Origin: Heracleum sosnowskyi
Taxonomy: Eukaryota > Streptophyta > Magnoliopsida > Apiales > Apiaceae
NCBI GenBank assembly: GCA_030848705.1
Contig: JAUIZM010000012.1
Location: forward strand, 5,148,679 to 5,212,678
Direction of reading: 5' to 3'
Length of the DNA: 64,000 nt
The translations under genes and the position numbers were made by a program. The notes beneath the pieces are model-generated. The model saw only the letters and a program-made list of their open reading frames with translations, did no database searches and was not told where the DNA came from. Positions 29,094 to 41,379 of this stretch are shown piece by piece. Numbering within the stretch: the first letter of the stretch is position 1; every line of letters starts with the position of its first letter.

Positions 29094-31205
29094 AAACTTC
29101 AACGATTGGTATCATAACAAAAATTAAAAATTTCTTAAATACCCCTAAATTTTATATGTCGATTATGTGTCATACTTTCTGGAGCCGACGCCCATTACAC
29201 TAAATACATATAAGGACAAATAGAAAATCTAACATGTTTTAATTAAAAAAGGTAACTGCCCGTAATATTTTTAGATGTGTTTTAATTATATTAATTTCAT
29301 TTGTTAAAAAAATATGTTCGCTTGTTAAAATATGTAAGTTTTTTTAAATTATTAAAATTATTAAAATAGGTTTTAAAATATATAAGTAAGGGTTGCACTT
29401 GATATTTTTGGAACAGAGAGATTTTAGTGATAACAAATATAAAAAGTAATATATTTTAATTTAAAGGTAATTGTCCGTGATATTTTGAAAAGAAGTAGAT
29501 TTTGTTAGAAAAAAAATGTTTTAACTATAAAAGGCAATCAGCTAGTTACTATTTTTATATTATTTTATTATTTATTAAATATAGTATTAAAATATGTTTT
29601 AAAATAATTAAGTAAGGATTGCACCTCATATTTTTGGAAAACAAAGATTTTAGTGAGAACAAATATAAAAGATAATATGTTTTAATTTAAAGATAATTAT
29701 CGTGATATTTTTGGAAAAGAAGTAGATTTTGTTAGAAAACAAATATTTTAATTATAAAAGTTTATCATCTAGTTACTATAGTTATGTATTTTTGTTATTT
29801 AATTAAATAGAATAAAAGACCGAAAACCGAACAAAAACCGAAAATCAAAACTTTCAATGTTTCGGATTTAATAATATAGTATAGATTAATTTTCATTATT
29901 AATAAATTAATTTTATAATTTATAAAAATAATAAATTTATTAATAATATTAATATATTAATATTAAATATATTAATTAATAATATGATAAATTATAAAAT
30001 GAGAAACTTAAATATTAATTGAAACAAAGGAAAAATAAATAAATAATAAAAATGGGGCTCAGTAAAATAAATAGGGCATTGTTAAAATAATTTTATTATT
30101 TATAATAATAATAATTAAAAAAAATATATTTGAAAAACTAATATGTTTTAATTGAAAAAAGTAATTGTTCGTGATATTTTTGGAAAAAATAGATTTTTGT
30201 GAGAACAAATATAAAAGTAATAAGGACAAATAAAAAATTTAACATGTTTTAATTAAAAAAAAAGTAAGTGCTCGTAATATTTTTGGAAAATAGAGATTTT
30301 AGTTAAAACAAAAAGTGATTGTCCGTGATATTTTTGGAAAAGAGATATTTTAGCGAGAACAAATATAAAAGTAATAAGGACAAATAGAAAAGTTAACATG
30401 TTTTAATTAAAAAAATTAATTGTCCGTGATATTTTTGAAAAAGAGACATTTTAATGAGAACAAATATAAAAGATAATTTGTTTTAATTTAAAGGTAATTA
30501 CCCGTGATATTTTTGGAAAATGAGTAGATTTTATTAGAAAAAAGTGTTTTAATTATAAAAGGCAATAAGCTAGTTACTATTTTTATATTATTTTATTATT
30601 TATTAAATTGAATAAATGACCGAAAACTGAAAAACCGAAAACCAAAATTTTCAATGTTTCGGCTTTAATAATATAATATAGATATATGTTGTCTGTGCTA
30701 CTTTTAGGAACTTAGTTGTTTAAATTAAAAAATAGAAAATTATATTACATTTCTATATATATGTTGTTCGTGTTAGTTTTAGAAAAATAAGTTGTTTAAG
30801 TGAGAAAAAATAAAAAAGGTTACGTGTTTAGCCGAAAAAGGTAAGTTGTTATTTATTAATAATTATATATAACAATATTACCATTATATATTTATTTTTC
30901 ATGTGTTATGTTTAGAAGATGAGTTATTTTAGTTAGAAAATGTAAAACATATAATGTGTTTTAGCTGAAAAAGGCGATCAGTTAAAAATATGTAATAATA
31001 TTATCATTTTATATATATATATATTACCTATTTTATTTTGAGAAAATGAGTTGTTTTAGTAAGAAAAATAGATAAAATAGGTAATGTATTTTAGCTGAAA
31101 AAAATAATTGGTTATAGATAGGTCCGACCCAAATTATAGATGGGTCCGGCCCAAATACCGACCGATCGACCGATCAAAACTTTTAATGTTTCGTCTTTAA
31201 TAATA
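29094..31205 (-). mobile_element. Decayed Helitron-like sequence, minus orientation
   Basis: This AT-rich noncoding region contains minus-strand heads of the same type as the left cluster: TAAATCCGAAACATT near 29858-29890, TTAAAGCCGAAACATT near 30650-30685 and TTAAAGACGAAACATT near 31180-31204. The interior repeats GTGATATTTTTGGAAAA and AACATGTTTTAATT many times, as the reverse complement of blocks in 4300-5600. Clear 3' hairpins are missing here, so single elements cannot be bounded. Confidence 0.55.
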
Positions 31206-32160
31206 CTAGCTTAAAACCTGTGTGATGCACGGATTGTTAATTGTTATTTTATTATTATTTTTTAATATTTTATAATTGTAATTGTGCAAAAAATAAGTAG
31301 ACATGTTAAAATAGCTAAACACTTTTAATTAATTAAAAACATTAAAATAGATTTTAAAATAAATAAGTATGGGTTTGCTCGTTATATTTTTGGAAATGAG
31401 GGGTTTTAGTAAGAAAAAATAAAATATGTAACATATATTTAGTTTAAAAAGGTAAATGCCCGTGATATTTTTGGAAAATGAGATTTTAAAATTTAATAAT
31501 TAAAAGTATTTATATACGTTTTAAAATAAATAAGTAAAGGTTTCCTCTGATATTTTTGGAAAAAGAATGGATTTTAGTGAGAAAAATAGAAAAAGTAAAT
31601 TGTAAAAGACAATTTCCCGTGATATATTTAGAAAATGAGAGATTTTGTTAGAAAAAATATATAATTTGTTTTAGATGAAAAGATAATCGGTTATATATAG
31701 GTATTTGATTATTTATATTTTATTTTTAGTAATTGCATTTGTTAAGAAAAATAAGGAGTGATGTTAAAATCGGTAAACTTTTAAAAAATAATTAATATTA
31801 AAATAGGTTTAAAAATAAATAACTAATTGTTTGTCCGTGATATTTTTGGAAAATGAGGGGTTTTAGTAAGGAAAAATAGAAAAACTAACATATTTTAGTT
31901 AAAAAATGTAATTTCCCGTTATATATTTGAAAAAGTAGGGGAATTTGTTAGAAAAAATAGAAAAAATAATGTATTTTAGGTGAAAAATATAATTGGTTAT
32001 AAATAGGTAATATTATTATTTAATAATATATTTCTATAAATAAGTAAGGTTAATTAAGTCAAAACACGAAGTACAGTTAATTAAGGGCAATTAAGTAAAA
32101 TCACAACGTACCATACCGACCAACCAAACTTTTAATGTTTCGTCTATTATATAATAGTAT
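31206..32160 (-). mobile_element. Helitron-like unit, minus orientation (A)
   Basis: The 3' end is CTAG (31206-31209), followed by a slightly damaged hairpin (CCGTGCATCACACAGG on the minus strand). The head is the minus-strand sequence ACTATTATATAATAGACG followed by AAACATT near 32131-32160. It encodes no protein. Confidence 0.65.
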
Positions 32161-32163
32161 TGA

Positions 32164-32985
32164 CTAGCTTAAAACCCGTGCGATGCACGGATTGTTAATT
32201 GTTATTTTATTATTATTTTTTTAATATTTTATTAATTGTAATTGTGCAAAAAATAAGTAGACATGTTAAAATAGCTAAACACTTTTAATTAATAAAAAAC
32301 ATTCAAACAGATTTTAAAATAAATACGTATGGGTTTGCCCGTTATATTTTTGGAAATGAGTGGATTTAGTAAGAAAAATAAAAAATGTAACATATATTTA
32401 GTTTAGAAAGGCCGTGATATTTTTGGAAAATGAGGTTTTAAAATTTGTAATTAAAAATATTTAAATACGTTTTAAAATAAATAAGTAAAGGGTTTCTGTG
32501 ATATTTTTGGGAAAAAAATGGATTTTAGTGGGAAAAATAGAAAAAAGACAATTGTAAAAGGCAATTTCTCATGATATATTTAGAAAAGGAGATACTTTAT
32601 TACAAAAATATATATATAATGTGTTTTAGCTGAAAAGGTAATTGGTTATAAATAGGTATTTGATTATTTATATTTTAATATTTTCAGTAATTGTATTTGT
32701 TAAGAAAAATAAGTAGACATGTTAAAATAGATAAACTTTTAAAAAATAATTATAATATTAAAATAGGTTTAAAAATAAATAACTAAATTTTTGTCCGTGA
32801 TATTTTTGGAAAAAGAGGGGTTTTAATAAAGAAAAATAGAAAAACTAACATGTTTTAGTTAAAAAGATAATTGTCCGTGATATATTTAAAAAAGTAGAGG
32901 AATTTGTTAGAAAAAATAATGGATTTTAGGTGAAAAAAAGATAATTGGTTATAAATATGTAATATTATTATTTAATAATATCAAG
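32164..32985 (-). mobile_element. Helitron-like unit, minus orientation (B), head not resolved
   Basis: CTAG at 32164-32167 is followed by the intact hairpin CCGTGCATCGCACGG (minus strand, about 32175-32190). The interior closely parallels unit A, for example the stretch around TAAGTAGACATGTTAAAATA. The 5' head is not clear; similarity fades near 32985. Confidence 0.6.
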
Positions 32986-33000
32986 TTTTAAGGCCTATTA

Positions 33001-33834
33001 TCAAAAGCAGATGTCGAAATCCAATATACAGAAACAAACACGATTTAGTTTAGAGTGATAAATTGTGATCGGTACGATATCTGTTTTGCGGTGTGAGAAA
33101 AATCAAGAACCGAACATGAATGATGAATCCATAGTGATGGTGTGGTTTTGCGATTTTGTAGCAGTGCGGATTTGACCGATTTTATGCAACTTGAGTTCAG
33201 TTTACTCATCCCAAGCATAAACTGATTGTGTGATGCAAAAGGACAAGTTCATGCTTTTACCAGTAAGCAAAAGAAAAAAAAGGTCCAAATTAAAGGGAAA
33301 CAAAGGTAAAAACGATGATGCATAGGAATGATTTAAAGCCTAGCTCTTACCTATTTATCCTAGTAACTAACAAGTACAATGCTAAACCAGTGCAACCAAT
33401 GCCAATGCTAAGGTAACAACATTTTTAACATGAAAATGCAAGTCATAAAAGGTAAGATTTTGCCTGAGGTCCGCCAACTTGGTCCCAGAACAGAACTCCA
33501 ATCAACCTTCCAAGGTCCCCTCACCCTATGGCTCACTGTAATGCATCTTTTTTCCCAAGAACTAAACAACATATGCAATAATATCTGCTGCTGCAATCAC
33601 CCCCAAACCAATGTCCTTCCAGTTGAATTTTACATGTCAATCAACCTGTGAAAGTATATCCGAGGCCACAGCTTGATAGTCTACAAATCCCGTCCTGTCA
33701 AATGTAAATTACTTACCCCCTCCATCCAATGTTAACAGATCAGCTTACTAGATACTAACTAATGCACCCATAGCCTATAGTTATAGCACTACTTGCTACT
33801 AATTAGTGCATGCATTTTACATAATAATCCATAA
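33001..33834. other. Region downstream of the SAP gene
   Basis: No convincing gene or repeat was seen. Part of it is presumably the 3' untranslated region of the minus-strand SAP gene. The short open frames near 33408-33651 have no supporting features. Confidence 0.5.
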
Positions 33835-36800
33835 CTATTGCACTCCAAAGTCCCACAAGTGAATTGTGTTATCAGACGAACAAGCTACCAAGTATCTTTC
33901 ATCTGCAACCAGGGCAGTCGCTTCTCCTATTCTCTCTACCAAACTATACAAATGCTCTCCGTGCTCAATCTCCCATGCTCTAATAAGCCCCCCTACGCAC
34001 ATCAATGCATACCCACCATTCGTACACCCCAAAACACCCCTTTGTGAAGCTCCACGTACATCAAATCTGCAGACCTCCTCCAAAGTTCCCACTCGTCTCA
34101 CACTAGCTGATCCACGACGGTCCACTATGACAAACTCTTCATGTCTGGCATCAAAAGCGCCCACCATGAGCCTTCCGGGAAACTCTTCCTCTCCCAATAC
34201 GATAACTTGGTCCCTCAAGTCAAACACAATAAATCTTAGGCTGGTACATGCCACAGCCAATTCACGACTTGTTAATCTAACTCGGCCTATTAGCTCAGTC
34301 AACTCTGTCAGTAAATGCCAACCTCTTACTGCTTCGTGGTCTGTCAATGTTCCACCAATAAAAACTAGTTCTTCTGTTACACCATTCCACACATGAAAGG
34401 CACGACCAGGAACTCCTGAACAACATCATTAGGCATTTAGCAGTGTTAATATAAAAGATTTAAAAATAGAAAATTTACTTCTAAAATACATATGTTACAA
34501 CATAAATGCATCGTTGTTACTTAGTGAACTAAGAGTTTATGATAGTAATTTCACACAATTAATTGCATAAATTTATACTGTGTTTAAGCACCTGCGTAGA
34601 GACCAACCCACCACTGGGTACATCCATTAAAGTCGACTAAAGCTCCATCATTGACTACATCTCCCAAGTGAGCTCTGCGAGGTGGTATAGCACTGTCTGT
34701 CATTGCCACGTGGATATCACCGTCGAGGGAAGCAAATACAATTTGCGTTTCAGTTAGAATAATTCCAGACACGGCAGGTGAGAAGTGTCCGAGGCGATTA
34801 CGGTTTTGGGGACGGAAAGTGGATAAATAGAGCATGTTGGGGAGGTGGAATAGGCGAACTGTGCCATCAGAAAAGCCAGCTGCAAGATAGTAATCCGATA
34901 TGGTGAGGCGACGACAGACTAAGCTCTCATTGTTATTATTATCATCTGCTGGGCCCAAGTGTAGGGTGTTATATAAATATCTTCTAGCATGGAAGTTACG
35001 GGCTAGGCGATGGTGGTAAACATACTCCTCATGCCATGTATTATGGCGGAGATTGTTACAATGCCAGATTCGGCGAGTGAGGTTTTGCCACAACAGATCA
35101 GAGTTTGACACTGCTCGCCAAGTAGAACATACCTGTACGCAAACAAAAATATATTCGTTATTAAGTTTGCACAAGACTTGATACACTCGCAAATTGCAAT
35201 TTACAAGTTCATCAAATGTTGGGTTGGTGGATGTACATATTGTCATATAGATTATTCATACCAAAACTTATTCTTTATATGCTTGAATTGTCACTGCTTA
35301 AAATCATCATGTATGCTTAATCAAAGTTCCGTTGAGATTACTTAGCTAAAGAATCGGTTGATTGACTTCATATCAGTATTAAAGTTGAACATAATTACTG
35401 GAACTCTAAAAAGAATTCACAACTGAGGGTTCATGTTACACATTAGAGGTGCTACAATTTTTATAGAAAAAACAAAATACTCGCCAATGTAACACCTATT
35501 CGTCACCAATGACCTTGTTTCAGTATGCAGGCACTCGAATATGCAAAGGAGCACATAAAATAATGATTGATTGATACCAATTATACGAACCCTAATTCAA
35601 AATCTCAATATGTTCAATTGACTTATTTTCCTTGGTGTCAATAATGCAATTTGTTGAAGTACTTGCATTACAAAGTTATGTTAAACTAACCCACACATAA
35701 AAAGTTTCTGTACCAAATTATATCTATTCTGGAAACCCTAATTTACAATCTCAAAGAATGTCAAACTTTTTAAGCTAATAAAGTTGTGCCTCTTTAGTGA
35801 TTCGTGATTCAAACTGCAGATTACTGTAAAACCTCGATAAATTAATACTCGATAAATTAATAAAAAATTTCAGTCCCGATATAAACAAGATTAGTTTCCA
35901 TGATCAAAACATAGATCTTGTTTCCTAATTGAATATTTTAATAGCACTTTATGGTTTATACCAAGAACTAAGAAGGATGGCCGACTGAGTAAAACTTGGT
36001 GGGCATAAATAAATTAGTATAAACACTCTGTCTGGCATGCATCAGATTAGAGACAGTTAAGGAATAAGCAATGCACGCGATCTAAATATACAAAATTTAT
36101 TTATATTTGCAAGTAGGTTTAGGTGGTGGGTGTAGTGATGGGTCGGGTGACTAAAAATGTACAGAAAAGTGAGTGAGAGAGAGAGAGAGAGAGAGATGTA
36201 CAAGAATCAAGGAAGTCAGAAGAGTAGTCTGAGGTCTAGTAGGCATATATAGGATATGATAGGGTTGGAGGAGATAAGAAGTAAAGGCTTAGGATTAGAC
36301 TTGTCTTCAGGTCCTGTAGCATACACACATTTATCTATACAAGAATTAAAAACAGGACAGCTACTTTTGCCTTCTTTTTAACTCTTTTTATTTTACATGA
36401 GAATAAGACAGGCCACACTTCCATTTCCTTTAACTTGTACAATTTTGTAACCACAAAACAGACCAATGACTGTATTATCATTGCATATTATACTATTATC
36501 TATCTGTACTGGGATTTTCTGCAATCCCATTTTTAGATTTCCCAACTAACATCACCTAGCATTAATTAAGCTTAAACAAGTACACTTTCATAACCCAACT
36601 CCTCACTGCTCATCCTCACAGACACACTTATAAGGAAATACACCTATGAACTTTCAACCCTCTGACAGAACTTTTCTTTTTTTATTAGTTAAACGCACTC
36701 GTATAGACATCCCGTAAAGAGAGCGAACGCAATACCGTGTTGAAGGACTAAAACTCATGCACTTGTAAGTAGTTGTAACAGTGTTTGATCTGGCTGCTAA

Positions 36801-39348
36801 GGGCGGACCAAGTAGTTAGGCAGGAAATGTGTTTATAACAAGGAGACCATATAATATAGACATATAAATGCAAGACATATATACTCTTACCTTAATCTAG
36901 TTGTGGTCCATTTTATTTGCCTACTATTTAATCATCGGAAAAAGCTTATAAACATGAACATCTTTATAAAAACAAACACTCTCTTTCATTCCCAAGAAAG
37001 TAAGTATTTTCCCATTAAAAGGGGAGAGGAATCTTTACCCTCTCTTTAGACAACTTAAATTACCAAATACCCACAAACAATACTAAACATACTCCTCCGT
37101 TACATAAACTTGAACTCTCGACATTCCGTAAAGAACTACTTTTAAGTTGTTAGTATAGAAGGAGAGCTGTAAAGAAGCAAAATTTCTGAAGCAGAACAGC
37201 GGTAAAAACAAATGAAGAGGAACAAGTAGTAGTTACAGTACAATCTTGAACTAAATAACACTATTAAATTAGAAAGGGCAGAAAGAATAGAAGAAAAGAA
37301 TCTTAAACTCTACTAGAAGAGAGAGGGCCTTGTGCCCTTATCTATTGAGGTGACAAGAGAGGGAAAGGCGTGGGGGATTCTTAAAACATCAACCCAGCAT
37401 TGGGGAGGGGGGGCTCCATGTGCTTTCTGGCCGGTGCTACACAACAAAATGTTGGACTTGACCACCCCTTGTAGCCACTTTTCAATCATATTTTTAGTAT
37501 CCAGTTGGGTAGAGTTCTCGGTTAAATTAGTATCCTAAATTAGTATCTGAATGGAGGGTTAACGATTTGTGATGATGATTTAAGTATTATTATAGTGTAT
37601 AATTATGTTATTAGAGCTACTTGTGCTAAGTGACTAAGAAGGCAGAGACAGTGGAACAGATACCAAGTGTTCCTACAAAAGAAGTTTGACTATTGACTGA
37701 GATCAACATCCTCAGTAACTTTTCAGCTACTTTCAAAAGCCCTAATCAGAGAATCATAGAAATGTAAGAAGACTTGGTGTTTGACAGACTGAAGCACATA
37801 TAACTATATGAATGTTATGCATCCTCCAGCCCCTTTGATTACCAACAACACTGCCAACAACTAACCATTTTCTCTAATGTCCCTTTCAACATTTATCAAA
37901 CTTTCAAATTTTTCATTCAACATGGAAGTACATATTCTATATTGATTTATCAATGCAGAGAGAGAGACAGAGAGGGAGAGAGACAGAGAGAGACAGAGAG
38001 GGAGAGAGAGAGAGAGAGAGATGTAGTCAAAAAAGGGTAGTAGTAAATGATTTGTAGTGAAGAAATACCAAAGGAACATGCAAAGAAAGGGAAAGGAAAA
38101 AGGAATTCAAAAAACCAAACAAACCCTTTTTATGCTAAGTGTTAAACATAAATAGTAGTAGTATATTGGATCTAGTATCAATCCAAAAGCTCAAGAGGGT
38201 CCCATTACCATGTAGCTATTGTTCAAGTTATAACAAGAAAAGAAGAGTCCTACACAACATACTTGCCAAACAGAGTAAAAAAAACTTACAATTGTGAATT
38301 GATTCAGACAAACGTGCACACACTGTTCCTTTGATCTTTGCAATCTTAGGCAAGTCTCATGTAATTTTTTCAGATAAATCACAAAACCTTAAATAATCGC
38401 GCAACTAAAACTCCGTAATCAAGACTCGAACATTCAACCTCTTGTTAATCATTTGAAAGAAGATATCCGCTATCTCTTCTATCGAGACCCGAACATTCAA
38501 CCTCTTGTTACCAATTAACAAGTGAGATTACTATAAGCCAAAATTGTGTCTCATGGAGAAGACAGCTTCTTCTTTTTAACTTGTATGTCTATATGTCTAT
38601 AATTAACAAGTCAAATAAAAAAGCATTCATACTTTCTTCTCCTTTTTCCTTAGATTGCTCAAAGTACATGTTCCACTCAACAATCAAACAGTACTGTTCA
38701 ACCTTTAACCATAGTAGTTATCTTTCCAAGAGTTGCTTAAACAAGGAACTAAGGAAGTATGTAAAAACAGTGATTTGGTCAAAGATTTTCAAGATCCTAA
38801 GTCATCATATAGTGGGTTCCTTTTGCCAGCTACACATTCAATATTGATAAACATACAAACATATATAAACATACAAATCTAAAGTTCAAAAACATCAGTG
38901 TTTTTTGTCTTACTTTTCATGCATTCCCTCATTCTCCAAGTGACAGTTACAAGTTCATATAATATTTTATTTAAATTCCCATGATCACATTCCATGACAG
39001 CTTAAACATAGCTCGTTGAGTTGTTGTTCGATATGATATAATCTATCATATTGAACAACAATGCTCTAATGTGGCTTGTTGTTCGATATTTTGAATATCG
39101 AACAACAAGCCACGTTTTAGTATCGCGATGAAAAATGAATACAAATGAACCTGGAAGACATTGAAGAGAACTTGAGCAGCAGCAAGACGGCCTTGTGTTT
39201 GAGAAGCATCAATGGCAACATTAGTAGCAAGAGCTTCCACGAAAGGCTCCGGCCAAACTCGGTTGTCGGAACGTCGCTGACGGGAGGATGAAGGAGCATC
39301 ATAGTCACGTCTAGCACCACCACCATTATCTTCTGACGATGATGACAT
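33835..39348 (-). CDS. SAP: STERILE APETALA-like F-box/WD-repeat protein, 3 exons
   Basis: The exons are 39151-39348, 34592-35132 and 33835-34415, giving 439 residues, close to Arabidopsis SAP. Junctions are CAG|GTTCAT...GTACAG|GTATGT and GCAG|GTGCTT...TTCAG|GAG. The start follows from MSSSSEDNGGG leading into RVWPEPFVEALA, the SAP N-terminus. The F-box-like region (about 30-85) is split by intron 1 after residue 66 (FNVFQ|VCSTW). The rest is WD40-like (YYLAAGFSDGTVRLF, SGIILTETQIVFASLDGD, GGTLTDHEAVRGWH, CVGGLIRAWEIEHGEHLYS, NTIHLWDFG). In other plants SAP-type proteins act in an SCF ubiquitin ligase that removes PPD/KIX repressors and so sets organ size and flower development. I see no damage to the frame. 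Intron 1 is 4018 bp. Confidence 0.94.
36170..36196. repeat. (GA)n microsatellite
   Basis: A short run of GA repeats in SAP intron 1. Confidence 0.85.
37957..38021. repeat. (GA)n microsatellite with GACA and GAGG variants
   Basis: About 65 bases of AGAGAG interrupted by ACAG and GGAG in SAP intron 1. On the transcribed strand it is a CT tract. Confidence 0.9.
39021..39061. repeat. Hairpin 1 in SAP intron 1
   Basis: The arms TTGTTGTTCGATATGATA and TATCATATTGAACAACAA (18 bases, one mismatch) are separated by TAATC. It is related to the neighbouring hairpin 2. Confidence 0.9.
39071..39113. repeat. Hairpin 2 in SAP intron 1, 37 bases from the donor
   Basis: Perfect 20-base arms (GTGGCTTGTTGTTCGATATT and its complement) are separated by only TTG. 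Both hairpins share TTGTTGTTCGATAT. Confidence 0.95.
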
Positions 39349-39450
39349 TTTTGTGTGTTCAAAAATATGAAAAATGTAGTAGCAAGTGAAAGATCGAACT
39401 GGGGGAGATAAATAGAGTAAGAGGGAGAGAGAGGGAGAGAGGGGGCCACC

Positions 39451-39481
<31 letters not shown>

Positions 39482-40549
39482 AGAGTATAAGGTATTTTGA
39501 GAAGCAAATATAGGAGTAGAAGGTTTGTACAAGTACAGGCAGTATTTATTTTGGTTGTGTACGGTAAGTGTAGGTATGCATTTGCAAAGCACCAATGTAG
39601 GATATAATATTTTATTAGTTGCATATACGTAATACTATCATTTTGTTTTGTGAGGTTTCGCAACTGCAACGACGGCTGGGGGTGGTGGAACTCAGGCACT
39701 CAGCTATGTGTTGAGTGGTGACGACGCGATTCTGCAAGTTACTCAAACTCACTCGCGTTATAACTCCGTGTAGCTCTTATGTAGTCCTACCTTTATTTTG
39801 GGATCAATTTTGAGGAAAAAATTGGATTCTCTACCATTAGTATTTTAAATATTTGATAACTTGTGCAAAACATTGGATCCAAATTCAATTACATTAAAAA
39901 TTAAAGTAAAATATAAATAATTTAGAGATCTTTCATTATATAAATTAAGGGTCTTTTTAGTGTGTCTAGTATATGATTTTCTGAGTTGATTAATTTTAAT
40001 TGGATGAAATTTTTGTAAAACTCGTTATTATTAATGAAAATAAAATCAATCAAAAAATGCCCTTTGTGCCATGGGCAGATATTAGATACACAATAAATTA
40101 ATCCCAAGTAAAAATTGAATCTTATAAATTTTATTTATTTTCATTATAATTTTTTTTTAAATAATTAATATAAACATGTGATAATTTTATGTGTAGCTAA
40201 ACTCATATATTATGTGTGTGTATATATATATCATATATAAAAAATAATATTGAAATCATTTTAATTAATTCGTGATCGATTATGCTTACTCATTAATTTA
40301 GATTCTAAGTTCTAACTTCATAAAATGTTTATTAGAATGTAATATATAATGAATCTAATACCTTGGAGTAAGTTCAAGAGACTAGTTATTCATGCTTTTA
40401 AGTTAATTCGTAAGTAATAGGATAAAAATACTACTTCAACAATCTCCTATTGATTCCTTACATCACTACTAAGTATTATTTCTCTTTTTTAAGGATCCTT
40501 TAACTATTTTTTATAATAAAATCTAAGAACTTTTTTCTATTTTACCATG
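39349..40549 (-). promoter_or_regulatory. SAP upstream region with CT-rich leader
   Basis: On the minus strand a CT tract (39416-39485) lies 70-140 bases before the ATG, probably in the 5' untranslated region. Such tracts are common in plant leaders. No certain TATA box was assigned. From about 39780 to 40549 the sequence is AT-rich with nothing recognised. Confidence 0.45.
39416..39485. repeat. (GA)n microsatellite upstream of SAP
   Basis: GA and GGGA repeats, interrupted by GGGGGCCACC. Confidence 0.9.
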
Positions 40550-41289
40550 ATAAGTCGTTCTATCGTCGGACTCTACTTCCTTGGTGTTATACTGGAATAG
40601 GTGATTGTTTGACTTGTTGTGCTTGTAATGCTTGTTTGGCTTTGTCGATCTTGTTGAGCTTGTCAGACTTGTTGGCTTTGTTGGCCTTATTGAGCTTTGT
40701 GTGTCTTGTCTAAACTTCACCGGAATCGCCTCCAACCTCCCTGAAACGGAAATGCCCGCGGGGGTTATGTTCCCGTAAGCACCTTCGGTGTGAGAATAAG
40801 TATCCGGTGAACGGAAATCATAATACTAGTATATAAATGTGTATTAATTTCTAGAGAGAGAAAGTAGAGAGAAGGTAGAACAAAACCTATCAGGAATTGA
40901 ATGTAGTGAGAGTGTAATGAATGTTGTGAACCCCTTGCCATTGAAGTGACTAGGGGGTATATATAGGCTCATGTCACGTGGGGGACAAGAGCTACAAATT
41001 AGGATCTTGGTCGGGGGTCAATGTTCACCTTGTGTCAGTTGCATTTTGTCCTGACGTTTGGACCATGTACTTGTGTCAGCTTTGCTGCAGATATCAGTGT
41101 CTTGTTCTTGTTAGCTTTGTCTTGTGTGTACTTGTTTGTTGTGCAACGTGTCATGTCCAATCCTTGTGGTGTTGGTGGACATTGCAGGCTTTGTGGACCT
41201 TGCAGGCATTGTGGACCTTGCAGGTCTTGTTCTAAAATTGGGCTTGATTTTAATTGGTGAATTGGCCCTTTACAAATCACATACTATCA
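40550..41289 (-). mobile_element. LTR-like remnant of a second Tat-type element
   Basis: The right end reads TGATAGTATGTGATTTG on the minus strand and is abutted by a polypurine-tract-like run at 41290-41302 (GTGGGGGGCAAA). This is the same layout as the 3' LTR and tract of the Tat element at 5941-6481. A TATATATAGG lies at about 40956-40965. The left boundary is only an estimate (TGATAAGTCG). There is no second copy in the window. Confidence 0.45.
41184..41230. repeat. 18-bp tandem repeat (GCAGGCNTTGTGGACCTT)
   Basis: About two and a half copies inside the LTR-like remnant. Confidence 0.85.
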
Positions 41290-41302
41290 TTTGCCCCCCA
41301 CT
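41290..41302 (-). other. Polypurine-tract-like run next to the LTR-like remnant
   Basis: The minus strand reads GTGGGGGGCAAA directly before TGATAGTATG. It fits a plus-strand primer for a minus-oriented element. Confidence 0.6.
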
Positions 41303-41379
41303 CCTTCATTCCTCTTTAAAGGGATGGAGGAGTGGTAAAAGATTTATGTTGAATGTGGGTAGGATGTTTGTTTGAGAGG

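Larger units (their letters stand above)
35133..39150 (-). other. SAP intron 1 (4018 bp)
   Basis: No second coding region is visible. It contains GA microsatellites (36170-36196, 37957-38021), a MITE-like fragment (AAACCTCGATAAATTAATAC, about 35828-35870), and two hairpins next to the donor site (39021-39061, 39071-39113). Confidence 0.75.

Noticed and set aside
33866..34396. A 176-codon plus-strand open frame
   Set aside because: It lies exactly opposite SAP exon 3, which has clear homology and splice sites; it is a shadow frame.
35828..35870. MITE-like AAACCTCGATAAATTAATAC sequence in SAP intron 1
   Set aside because: Only one end-like fragment is present, so no element could be bounded.
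41021..41260. Cys-rich open frames (CGPCRHCGPC pattern)
   Set aside because: The Cys pattern is produced by the 18-bp DNA tandem repeat at 41184-41230; no gene context supports it.
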